DNA of 50,449 bases, from positions 1 to 50,449 of the forward strand of contig SVQZ01000017.1 of assembly GCA_015065105.1 (NCBI GenBank), given 5' to 3'. Under the pieces are notes generated by a model. The model did not search any database. It was not told the origin of the DNA and saw nothing but the letters and a program-made list of their open reading frames with translations. Shown piece after piece: positions 26,528-33,492 of this stretch. Made by a program: the position numbers and the translations under genes. Origin of the DNA: Oscillospiraceae bacterium (lineage in GTDB: Bacteria; Bacillota; Clostridia; Oscillospirales; CAG-272). Position 1 is the first letter of the stretch. Each line of letters begins with the position of its first letter.

Positions 26528-26716
26528 ATGAATTGTGAATATATTTTTTGCATCTATAATAAGGATAAGAAGTGTATAATAAATCCGGAAATCAATATTT
26601 TAGGAGCTTGTAATGATTGTGTAAACGTTGAGCCTGACGATGAATATCTCGATGCCTTGAAAATAAAATCACTTAAACGCCGTGGTGAGTATAGTTTCCT
26701 TGATGATATAAAGTAA
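26528..26716 (+). CDS. Cys-rich small protein, possible zinc binding
   Basis: This 62-residue protein has Cys at positions 3, 8, 16, 28 and 31 ('MNCEYIFCIYNKDKKC', 'GACNDCVNV') followed by an acidic/basic tail. The spacing suggests a small metal site similar in style to DUF1540-type proteins, but I do not assign the family. GAGGTAA precedes the ATG, and a terminator follows the stop immediately, so it is a single-gene transcript. Confidence 0.75.
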   Translation: MNCEYIFCIYNKDKKCIINPEINILGACNDCVNVEPDDEYLDALKIKSLKRRGEYSFLDDIK

Positions 26717-26744
26717 GAACCCCGGCAATCTGTGTCGGGGTTCT
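26716..26744 (+). terminator. Terminator of the Cys-rich miniprotein gene
   Basis: 9-bp arms AGAACCCCG/CGGGGTTCT (26716-26724/26736-26744) begin at the last stop base. Confidence 0.75.
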
Positions 26745-26847
26745 GTTTCACGGTATCCTACCTTGCCTGTCTTGAAGAGGAAGGCTTTGGCATCTGCACC
26801 TTGTTTGCACCGTAGAATCGGGCGGAGTTCGGGCGGGTCGGCACCCG

Positions 26848-28494
26848 CTATTCCGCTATCAGAATATAACTGTAAATATCCTGCTCGCCGTTGATGGTAT
26901 AAAGCTCTGTTGAAGGAGCTTTTTTTTCGATATAATCCTGAATAAATTCAACCTCAGCGGTATCTGTATCCTTGCCGTAAACAAATATGAGAATATCGTG
27001 GGAGGAAAGGTCCATATTGTCTATCAAGGCGGTGGTGGCGTTTTTTCTGCTCTCATCGGCGCAAAGGATATCCTTACCGATAAATCCTATATAATCGCCG
27101 GCATGGACCGCAACACCCATATCCGCATCGCGTATGGATTTTGAAATACCTGCGGTAACGACACCTTCCATGCAGAAATAAAGATCCTCAACTATAGCGT
27201 CGGTATTATTTGACGAGGTGTCAAGCATTGAAAGAGCCGCGTAGCCTTCACCGATATTTTTGCTTTCTATAACTCTTACGTCGGCATCCTTATACATCTG
27301 AGCCGCCTGCTTTGCCGCCATTATAACATTGGAGTTGTTGGGGAAAACGAATATTACCTCTGCATTTACCGTGTCAAAGGCAGAAAGGAAATCCTCAGAC
27401 GAGGGATTCATGCTCTGGCCGCCGTCAACTATAACGTCGGCACCGATATCGCAAAAGGTCCTTTGTATTCCCGCTCCGCAAGCAGCAACAACCACACCGT
27501 AGGGCTTGCGGTCCTGCTTTGCAGGCTTTGCCGCCTCGCCTGAATCGATGGTGTTGTTATGCTGAAGTGACATATTTTCTATCTTTATCTTAAGAAATTC
27601 TCCGAATTGCTGGCAGAAGCAAAGTACCTTGTCGGGAGTCTTTGTGTGAACGTGAAGCTTTAACATACTGCCTGTCTTTACTGCAGCCACCGAATCACCC
27701 ACAGAGGTCAGAAAATCTGTAATGGTGTTAACGTTAAACGCCGCAATATCGGTCTTTGCGTTTTGCAAGCGAACCAAAAGCTCTGTGCAGTAGCCGTATT
27801 CAAGCACACTGTCCTCGGTGAAAAGATCGGGATTGATAGTATTTTCCGCCGCCTGAGTCAAGGGGATATCGCTGCCCTCTTCACCGTCTATAAGGGTTCT
27901 TCTCATACCGCGCAGAATATATATAAGACCGGCACCGCCCGAATCTACAACTCCCGCCTGCTTTAATGTGGGCAAAAGATCGGGGGTTCTGCCGAGAGCT
28001 CTTTTTGCCTCATCAACCACAAGGGTAAATAGACCCTCAACCGTTTTGGGCTGATGCTGGTTAGCATAATCTACAGCGTCTCTTGCAACGGTAAGTATTG
28101 TACCCTCGGTAGGCTTCATTACTGCGCTGTACGCGTGCTTTACACCCGAATCAAGTGCCTTTTGAAGAGTTGTAATATCCGCTTCATCAACGCCCTCGAG
28201 TCCTTTGGCAATACCGTCAAAGAATTGGGAAAGAATAACTCCGGAGTTACCTCTTGCACATAAGAGCATTCCGTCTGCCGCTTTTCTTGCCACCGTTCCG
28301 AGAGAATAATTTTCCTCCTTTGTGGCTTCAACACCGCCCATAAAGGTGAGGAACATATTATCCCCCGTATCACCATCGGGAATAGGGAATACGTTAAGAT
28401 TATTTATTTCCTCCTTATGCTTGTGCAGACGAAGCGCACCGCGGTGAAGCATCTTTGCATATATTATTCCATCAAGCTTTTTTACCTGAGTCAT
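26848..28494 (-). CDS. fakA: DAK2-domain fatty acid kinase FakA (YloV family)
   Basis: This 548-residue protein has an N-terminal DAK2 kinase domain ('NVFPIPDGDTGDNMFLTFM', 'LLCARGNSGVILSQFFDG', 'DSGGAGLIYILRGM'), a middle domain ('YGYCTELLVRL') and a C-terminal FakA-C domain. FakA phosphorylates fatty acids held by a FakB protein for phospholipid synthesis. The 18-nt gap to the upstream fakB gene makes an operon. Length and domain order are those of the family. Confidence 0.95.
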   Translation of the reverse strand: MTQVKKLDGIIYAKMLHRGALRLHKHKEEINNLNVFPIPDGDTGDNMFLTFMGGVEATKEENYSLGTVARKAADGMLLCARGNSGVILSQFFDGIAKGLEGVDEADITTLQKALDSGVKHAYSAVMKPTEGTILTVARDAVDYANQHQPKTVEGLFTLVVDEAKRALGRTPDLLPTLKQAGVVDSGGAGLIYILRGMRRTLIDGEEGSDIPLTQAAENTINPDLFTEDSVLEYGYCTELLVRLQNAKTDIAAFNVNTITDFLTSVGDSVAAVKTGSMLKLHVHTKTPDKVLCFCQQFGEFLKIKIENMSLQHNNTIDSGEAAKPAKQDRKPYGVVVAACGAGIQRTFCDIGADVIVDGGQSMNPSSEDFLSAFDTVNAEVIFVFPNNSNVIMAAKQAAQMYKDADVRVIESKNIGEGYAALSMLDTSSNNTDAIVEDLYFCMEGVVTAGISKSIRDADMGVAVHAGDYIGFIGKDILCADESRKNATTALIDNMDLSSHDILIFVYGKDTDTAEVEFIQDYIEKKAPSTELYTINGEQDIYSYILIAE

Positions 28495-28512
28495 TATCTG
28501 TCTCCTAAATAA

Positions 28513-29379
28513 TTATCTCTGATTTGCAAGGAAGAACAACGCTAAGGTGCCGGGGCCCGAATGTGCACCGATAACGGGACCGGTGTAAACCGTCATTTCC
28601 ACCTCAACACCGTGGGCTTCCTTTATCATCTGAGCTAAAGCATCGGCATCCTCCTTACAGTCTGCATGACAGATAAATACGGGACCGCTCTTGGGATCGA
28701 TCGCTGTCTCATTGTATTTATCAAACATAGCACGAAGGGATGCCTTTCTACCCCTTGCCTTTGAAACGGGGATAAGATGGCCTTCATTGTCCACGTGCAT
28801 AACAGGCTTTATGCCCAATACACCTCCGAAGAAAGCTGCCGCAGGGCTTACTCTTCCGCCGCGCTTTAAGTAAACGAGATCGTCAACGGTGAACCAATGG
28901 GAAAGATTGAGCTTAATACCTTCGATATATTCTGCAACCTCATCCATAGAAGCACCCTCATTTTTTTTATCAACCGCAAGCTTTACAAGAAGTCCGAAGC
29001 CCGCCGAAGCTGCAAGGGTATCTATGCAGATCATTCTTCTTTCGGGATATTTTTCCTTTAACTGCTCTGCGGCTATGGCTGCGGAATTGCAGGTGGTGCT
29101 GAGACCTGTTGAAAAGCCGAGATAAAGAATATCATTTCCGCTCTTAAGCTCTCTTTCAAATGCTCTTTTGAAGACCTCGGTATTTGCCGCCGCTGTTTTT
29201 GCAACGGCGCCCTCTCTCATTCTGTTATAAAATTCGGCGGGATCTACCTCGTCGTTTCTGTACACCTTACTTTCACCCTCAAAGGTGAGACTTAACGAGC
29301 AATGCTTTACTTCCCACTGCTTGAGAGTGGAAAGTTCCATGTCACAAGCGGAATCTGTATATAATACGTAATTGTTCAT
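28513..29379 (-). CDS. fakB: DegV-family fatty-acid-binding protein FakB
   Basis: This 288-residue protein has the DegV fold signatures 'YVLYTDSACDM', 'LYLGFSTGLSTTCNSAAIAA', 'CIDTLAASAGFGLLV', 'LVYLKRGGRVS' and 'VIGAHSGPGTLALFF'. FakB binds a fatty acid and presents it to FakA. AAGGAGG precedes the ATG. It is first gene of fakB-fakA; the pair supports uptake of exogenous fatty acids, and an acyl-CoA synthetase lies about 6 kb away. Confidence 0.94.
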   Translation of the reverse strand: MNNYVLYTDSACDMELSTLKQWEVKHCSLSLTFEGESKVYRNDEVDPAEFYNRMREGAVAKTAAANTEVFKRAFERELKSGNDILYLGFSTGLSTTCNSAAIAAEQLKEKYPERRMICIDTLAASAGFGLLVKLAVDKKNEGASMDEVAEYIEGIKLNLSHWFTVDDLVYLKRGGRVSPAAAFFGGVLGIKPVMHVDNEGHLIPVSKARGRKASLRAMFDKYNETAIDPKSGPVFICHADCKEDADALAQMIKEAHGVEVEMTVYTGPVIGAHSGPGTLALFFLANQR

Positions 29380-29533
29380 TTAATTTCCTCCTTGAAATAT
29401 ATATATTATTTTACAACAAAAATGAAGAATAGTCACTAAACTTTACGGGTATCGGGATATACTTTAAAAAACGGTGCGGTAGAGTAGAAAAACAGCCTCT
29501 CTACCGTGAGTAGAATCCCTTGTAAAATAAGGC

Positions 29534-29562
29534 TTGCATTTGCTTTTTATTTGTGATATAAT
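29534..29562 (+). promoter_or_regulatory. Promoter of the HTH-membrane regulator
   Basis: TTGCAT (29534-29539) and TATAAT (29557-29562) have a 17-nt spacer. Confidence 0.7.
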
Positions 29563-29631
29563 GTAAAAGATAAGAAATATTTCCATAGCCATCCTCAAAA
29601 TAAGATCAAGGCAAAAAGGAGGAGAAAAATA

Positions 29632-30264
29632 ATGGAGCTTAAACAAATCATTGCTCATAATATCGTTGATTTAAGACATATTCACGGGTTAACACAGGCA
29701 GAGCTTGCGAAACGTCTGAATTATTCGGATAAGGCTGTTTCAAAATGGGAGCGCGGAGAATCACTTCCCGATATAACCGTACTTAAAAACATTTCTGAAA
29801 TTTTTGAGGTAAGCGTTGATTATCTTCTTGCGAAGGAGCATACCGAAATCGAAGAAGAGCCGGAGGAAATGAAGCGCTTAAAGCTTAAAAACAGAAAGCT
29901 TATTACGGTTATCAGCCTGCTTTTGGTTTGCTTTATCGCAACCTTTGTATTCGTTTTAATAAGACTTATAACCGGCGGGGCTGCGTGGAATTGGCTTATA
30001 TTTGCATATGCCGTTCCGGTATGTGCTATAGTGGGACTTGTGTTTAATTCGGTATGGTTTAATCCCCGAAATAATTACGTTATCATTTCACTTTTGATGT
30101 GGTCTCTTTTGGCGGTTATATTCTTTACCTTTTCTGCATTCAGCGTTGATACGCGTCTGCTTTATACCATCGGTGTTCCCGGTCAGATAATCATCATTCT
30201 TTGGTCGGGTATTCGTAATATACCTAAAAAATTAAAGAAAAAAAAGAAGTCAGCCGAGGAATAA
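29632..30264 (+). CDS. XRE-family HTH regulator with C-terminal membrane domain
   Basis: This 210-residue protein has an N-terminal HTH_3 domain ('HGLTQAELAKRLNYSDKAVS', then 'WERGESLPDITVL'), an acidic linker and four hydrophobic segments (about 88-110, 117-138, 143-166 and 174-192). It ends in a Lys-rich tail. The fusion of an XRE DNA-binding domain to a membrane domain suggests a membrane-tethered transcription factor. AAAGGAGGAG precedes the ATG. It is single, with its own promoter and a strong terminator. The ligand is unknown. Confidence 0.88.
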   Translation: MELKQIIAHNIVDLRHIHGLTQAELAKRLNYSDKAVSKWERGESLPDITVLKNISEIFEVSVDYLLAKEHTEIEEEPEEMKRLKLKNRKLITVISLLLVCFIATFVFVLIRLITGGAAWNWLIFAYAVPVCAIVGLVFNSVWFNPRNNYVIISLLMWSLLAVIFFTFSAFSVDTRLLYTIGVPGQIIIILWSGIRNIPKKLKKKKKSAEE

Positions 30265-30301
30265 GGGATATCAATACATAGTAAATAGTATTATTAGAAT
30301 A

Positions 30302-30354
30302 AAAAACGGGTTGCCGCAAGTCTGGTAATTTTTGACTTGCGGCAATCCGTTTTT
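30302..30354. terminator. Long bidirectional terminator
   Basis: 21-bp arms, 30302-30322 and 30334-30354, flank an 11-nt loop. A5 and T5 edges serve both the HTH-membrane gene and the convergent lipoprotein gene. Confidence 0.93.
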
Positions 30355-30424
30355 AGTGTATGGTAAACTGCTTTATTACGTGTGAGACGTTTGCATTGAG
30401 GAAAGGGGAGGTAACGGCGCTGCT

Positions 30425-31168
30425 TTATTCTTTTTCGAACACGAATTCAATATCTTCCTCTTCGATGCTTAATACGAGCTTGCCGTCATCATAAACGAGG
30501 GGATACTCGTCATCTTCGTCCATGATGACCTTGTTATCGTCGATTTCGTAATCAAAAGTTTCATCAAAATCAGAAAGGTCGAATTCTTCGAGATATGCTT
30601 CCGCTATTTCTTCTTTGGAGCCCATAGCTGCCCACATAGCATCTGCAACATCTTCTATGGTTGTACCTTCGGCTGCTAACTGCTCTTCAAGTTCTTCAAC
30701 AGAAACTCCCAATAAATTTGAAAGCACCTCGGGGTCGCTGTAGTATTCTACGTAATCAGAAAGTAATGAAATTATATAGTCACCGAATCCGTCGCATTCG
30801 GCAGAAGTATCCACCTCGTCTTCATCGAATTCAAGAATAAAGTATGCATCGCACTTTTCGTTCGATTCGAAACCGGAAAGGTCAAGCCCCATAGATTCTA
30901 TCTGAGTTACGAATTGATCCTTGAAGGACATACCGCTCATAAAGTAGAATAGATCGTTGATATCCACTGTAGAGATCCATTTACCCTCAAGTGTATCAAC
31001 GGAAAGCTCTTTATCTTCTTCTTTTTCGTGATTCTTTTCTTCTGTCTTCTTGTCATCCTTATCATCGTCTGCGGTTATTGTACCGGAGCCGGTGTTACCG
31101 CAAGCCGACATAACGAAGAGCATTGCGAGACAAAGTAAAAGTGCTGAAAGTTTTTTGAGATTATTCAT
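30425..31168 (-). CDS. Acidic lipoprotein, paralogue C of a local family
   Basis: This 247-residue protein has a lipoprotein signal peptide (lipobox MSAC), a charged linker, then a domain starting 'LEGKWISTVDINDLFYFMSG'. It continues with an Asp/Glu-rich region ('SVEELEEQLAAEGTTIEDVA') and ends 'DIEFVFEKE'. The GKW-x(n)-DINDL start, helical middle and beta C-terminus are shared with the next two upstream genes, so the three are paralogues. It has its own TTTACA/TATAAT promoter. The family is not recognised; lipocalin-like or solute-binding roles are only guesses. Confidence 0.8.
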   Translation of the reverse strand: MNNLKKLSALLLCLAMLFVMSACGNTGSGTITADDDKDDKKTEEKNHEKEEDKELSVDTLEGKWISTVDINDLFYFMSGMSFKDQFVTQIESMGLDLSGFESNEKCDAYFILEFDEDEVDTSAECDGFGDYIISLLSDYVEYYSDPEVLSNLLGVSVEELEEQLAAEGTTIEDVADAMWAAMGSKEEIAEAYLEEFDLSDFDETFDYEIDDNKVIMDEDDEYPLVYDDGKLVLSIEEEDIEFVFEKE

Positions 31169-31202
31169 GTTTTTTCTCCTTTGTTGTATTATAGATAATT
31201 TA

Positions 31203-31231
31203 ATTATAAGATACAAACCGGTTTTTGTAAA
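31203..31231 (-). promoter_or_regulatory. Promoter of lipoprotein C
   Basis: On the minus strand, TTTACA (31231-31226) and TATAAT (31208-31203) have a 17-nt spacer. Confidence 0.75.
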
Positions 31232-31236
31232 CAATA

Positions 31237-31956
31237 TTATTCCTTTGCAAAAGCAAGGGCGAGACCGTTTGCATCGGTCAAGAGCATACCGCCCGAATAA
31301 TTATACGTTACAGAATCGATATCGGATCTTACGGTAAGAGTGTTTTCCTTTATTTCAAAGGTTGCCTCGGGAAACTGAGAGTTCATTTCGTTAAGGGTTC
31401 GGTTCATGGTGTCGGCAACGTATTCGATCTCGTCAACGAGAAATTCCTCCACCGTCATTCCCGCATTTTCCGCAGCCTCCTCAAGATCTGCCATGCCGTT
31501 TTCATAATATATCGAGGCGAAAATTTCGGGGGTGCTTATATATTCGGCAACTGCCGCATAAAATTCATTGAGGAACTCGAAATAATCGTTTGTACCGTTT
31601 TTCTCAACGGACTGTGTAACCTTATCCCCCTCGAAGTTGATAACGTATTTCAGTACCATATCCTCCTTAGGCACTATTCCGATATCCTCCAAGGTTATAC
31701 CGTAAGAGGAGAGGGTGGCATTAAGAGCTTCTTCTACGGTCAGTCCGCTTGAAGAAAGAAGCTCGTCCGCATAGACTCTCGCGCTCCATTTGCCCTGAAC
31801 GTGATCTCTTGTAAGCTCGGGGTACAAAGGCTCTTCCACGGTTGCCTCTGTCTGCTTATCTGCCTTCTTTTCATTCTTTTTATCCGTACAGGCAAAAAGG
31901 GAAAGGCATAGGGCAAGGACGATAAGCACAATTAATGATCTGTAAGCCGCACTCAT
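31237..31956 (-). CDS. Lipoprotein, paralogue B of a local family
   Basis: This 239-residue protein has a signal peptide with lipobox LFAC, then 'VQGKWSARVYADELLSSSGL', 'MVLKYVINFEGDKVTQSVEK', a helical segment ('ENAGMTVEEFLVDEIEYVAD') and the C-terminal strands 'IKENTLTVRSDIDSVTYNYS'. The layout matches lipoproteins A and C. It starts 2 nt after the stop of A, with AAAGGTACAG ahead, so A-B is one transcript. No catalytic motif is seen and the function is unknown. Confidence 0.8.
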   Translation of the reverse strand: MSAAYRSLIVLIVLALCLSLFACTDKKNEKKADKQTEATVEEPLYPELTRDHVQGKWSARVYADELLSSSGLTVEEALNATLSSYGITLEDIGIVPKEDMVLKYVINFEGDKVTQSVEKNGTNDYFEFLNEFYAAVAEYISTPEIFASIYYENGMADLEEAAENAGMTVEEFLVDEIEYVADTMNRTLNEMNSQFPEATFEIKENTLTVRSDIDSVTYNYSGGMLLTDANGLALAFAKE

Positions 31957-31958
31957 CG

Positions 31959-32669
31959 TTACTGTACCTTTTCGTAGGTATATACCGCGGGATCTCCGTT
32001 GGTATTATCGGACGTGATGCATACTAATTTTGAATCCTTCATATTATAAATTTCAACGGTGGAATCCGCTTCATATATAACGGTAAGCTTTTCTCTGTCG
32101 ATGGTGTAGGTATATGTTGAAAGGCTGTCCTCGGTAGGGTTTACCGATGCCTGAGTCTTTAAGAACTCCAGCTCCTTTTCCATTGCCTCGGGCCAGGTCG
32201 ATACTTCATATTCCTCGCAGGCATTTTTGTCAAGCTCTTCCTTTGTCATATCGTATATTTCGGTCGCAACCGAATAATCGGAAAGGTAACCGTAGAAGGC
32301 AGTGTAAACGTTAAGGAAAAAGCTGTCGATCTGTTCGCCGGTCAAGATGAGCACACCCTTACCGTCCTTTTCGTAATTCATTATAAGCTCAAGAGCCGCT
32401 GTGCATCCGACTTCTTCGGGACTGCTGTCACCGAAAAGATCGGCTGTAGTATATCCGAGTATTGAAAGTGAATTTTCAAGGTCAAGGGTCACGCTCCACT
32501 GTCCCAGTATATCCTCTTCGCTTATAAGAGTATAGGGCTCTTCTTCAGCTGCAGTATCCTCTGCGGGTGCAACGGTTTCCTCGTTTTTTTTGGTATCCTC
32601 CTTTTTACCGCAGGAAAGGGCGGTGCAGAGCAATGCCATGCAAAGTAAAACAGTAATGATCTTTTTCAT
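31959..32669 (-). CDS. Lipoprotein, paralogue A of a local family
   Basis: This 236-residue protein has a signal peptide with lipobox ALSC, an acidic low-complexity linker and then 'ILGQWSVTLDLENSLSILGY', 'ALELIMNYEKDGKGVLILTG' and the C-terminal 'TYTIDREKLTVIYEADSTVE'. It is the first gene of the A-B transcript. The start at 32669 is set by GGAGG; the same frame remains open far upstream through the tRNA region, but that extension is not coding. The function is unknown. Confidence 0.82.
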   Translation of the reverse strand: MKKIITVLLCMALLCTALSCGKKEDTKKNEETVAPAEDTAAEEEPYTLISEEDILGQWSVTLDLENSLSILGYTTADLFGDSSPEEVGCTAALELIMNYEKDGKGVLILTGEQIDSFFLNVYTAFYGYLSDYSVATEIYDMTKEELDKNACEEYEVSTWPEAMEKELEFLKTQASVNPTEDSLSTYTYTIDREKLTVIYEADSTVEIYNMKDSKLVCITSDNTNGDPAVYTYEKVQ

Positions 32670-32694
32670 TTTTTTAATCCTCCAAACGTAATAG

Positions 32695-32723
32695 ATTATA
32701 CTATATTTTAATTTAAATGTCAA
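32695..32723 (-). promoter_or_regulatory. Promoter of lipoproteins A-B
   Basis: On the minus strand, TTGACA (32723-32718) and TATAAT (32700-32695) have a perfect 17-nt spacer. It is back-to-back with the tRNA-Pro promoter. Confidence 0.85.
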
Positions 32724-32747
32724 TTTTAAATTTACCCGGTTATTCTC

Positions 32748-32776
32748 TTGACAACAATTTTTAATTATGATATAAT
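32748..32776 (+). promoter_or_regulatory. Promoter of tRNA-Pro
   Basis: A perfect TTGACA (32748-32753), 17-nt spacer and TATAAT (32771-32776) lie 24 nt before the tRNA. Confidence 0.88.
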
Positions 32777-32800
32777 ACCATATCGTAACGCTGATGTTTA

Positions 32801-32877
32801 TCGAGGTGTAGCGCAGCTGGGAGCGCGCCAGTTTCGGGTACTGGAGGCCCGGAGTTCGAATCTCCGCACTTCGACCA
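32801..32877 (+). tRNA. tRNA-Pro (anticodon CGG)
   Basis: The 77-nt tRNA has CCA encoded. The acceptor TCGAGGT pairs with ACTTCGA. The anticodon arm is CCAGT-TTCGGGT-ACTGG with CGG at 34-36, and the T arm is CGGAG-TTCGAAT-CTCCG. It reads CCG codons. A terminator follows immediately. Confidence 0.95.
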
Positions 32878-32928
32878 AAGAGAGTCCGAAAAATCGGACT
32901 CTTTTGTATTAATACCCGAAACTGGCGC
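32875..32928 (+). repeat. 54-bp direct repeat, copy 1 (CCA end plus tRNA terminator)
   Basis: This segment recurs at 33336-33389 with 3 mismatches in 54. It starts in the CCA of tRNA-Pro and spans the terminator and the following 26 bp. Confidence 0.9.
32881..32902 (+). terminator. Terminator of tRNA-Pro
   Basis: 9-bp arms, 32881-32889 and 32894-32902, are followed by TTTT. Confidence 0.85.
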
Positions 32929-33029
32929 CGGTTTTGGGCAAAGAGCCTTGCCGCCGCCGGTGGCGGAAAAAGGTAAGGCGATTTTGGCGTAGCGGTCGAA
33001 ATTCCGTGAAGCGAACAGCGAACGAGGAA

Positions 33030-33096
33030 TTTCGGGTACCGCAAGCAGGCGGCGAAGCCGTGGAGGCCCGGAGTTCGAATCTCCGCACTTCGACCA
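33030..33096 (+). pseudogene. Partial, disrupted second copy of tRNA-Pro
   Basis: Positions 33030-33039 repeat the anticodon-loop segment TTTCGGGTAC, and 33061-33096 repeat the last 36 nt of tRNA-Pro exactly (variable loop, T arm, acceptor 3' strand, CCA). The two are separated by 21 extra nt (33040-33060) containing a CGGC-GAA-GCCG hairpin. The 5' half is replaced by another hairpin (arms AAATTCC/GGAATTT). It cannot make a normal tRNA. Confidence 0.85.
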
Positions 33097-33130
33097 GAAA
33101 AAGCGACTTGTTTCGACAAGTCGCTTTTTC
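33097..33130 (+). terminator. Strong hairpin after the tRNA fragment
   Basis: Perfect 15-bp arms, 33097-33111 and 33116-33130, flank a TTCG loop, with a T5 run inside the 3' arm. It directly abuts the CCA of the tRNA fragment, as a genuine tRNA terminator would. Confidence 0.85.
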
Positions 33131-33301
33131 AATGAAATTTGCCTTTGGCAAGTGAAATAGCTTCGCTATGAAATACACTTCGTGTATGAAATATTGCTAC
33201 GCAATATGAAAAGGCAAATTTTATTTCACATTTTTCTAAAAGAAAAATATTTCATAATCCGTCAGGATTATTTCATATCGAACAAAGTGAGATATTTCAT
33301 T
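33131..33301. repeat. Array of short hairpins separated by TGAAAT/ATTTCA
   Basis: TGAAAT occurs at 33133, 33153, 33169 and 33187, and the inverse ATTTCA at 33223, 33249, 33270 and 33294. Between them lie small stems such as AGC-TTC-GCT, ACAC-TTCG-TGT, ATTGC-TAC-GCAAT and AATCC-GTCA-GGATT. The outermost 8 bp are inverted copies (33131-33138/33294-33301), and 33135-33146 pairs with 33210-33221. No ORF is present. Confidence 0.85.
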
Positions 33302-33335
33302 AAAAACTAAACTACATCATTATTGTTCTGCATTG

Positions 33336-33389
33336 CCAAAGAGAGTCCGAAAAATTGGGCTCTTTTGTATTAATACCCGAAACCGGCGC
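33336..33389 (+). repeat. 54-bp direct repeat, copy 2
   Basis: 51 of 54 positions match 32875-32928. Two of the changes lie in the terminator's 3' arm and convert Watson-Crick pairs to G-U pairs, so the hairpin is kept. The offset is 461 bp. Confidence 0.9.
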
Positions 33390-33446
33390 AGAGGAAATAC
33401 ATAATTAATTATCATTATCACAGCTTTGACCGATTTTTTCGATACG

Positions 33447-33485
33447 ATTAAAGCACCACACTTTTCTAAAATGCGGTGCTTTAAT
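33447..33485 (-). terminator. Terminator of the acetyltransferase gene
   Basis: 11-bp arms, 33447-33457 and 33475-33485, lie just past the minus-strand stop. Confidence 0.7.
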
Positions 33486-33492
33486 CATATTA

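Noticed and set aside
32670-33178. Minus-strand open frames across the tRNA region containing peptides such as CGDSNSGPP
   Set aside because: These are translations of tRNA-Pro and its partial copy. The true start of lipoprotein A is at 32669 with a GGAGG site.
33131-33301. CRISPR array
   Set aside because: Repeats are only 6 bp, occur in both orientations, spacers are self-complementary hairpins of unequal length, and no cas gene is present.
32875-33389. A full genomic island inserted at tRNA-Pro
   Set aside because: The repeats look like att sites but only 461 bp lie between them with no integrase or other gene, so an intact island is not supported.
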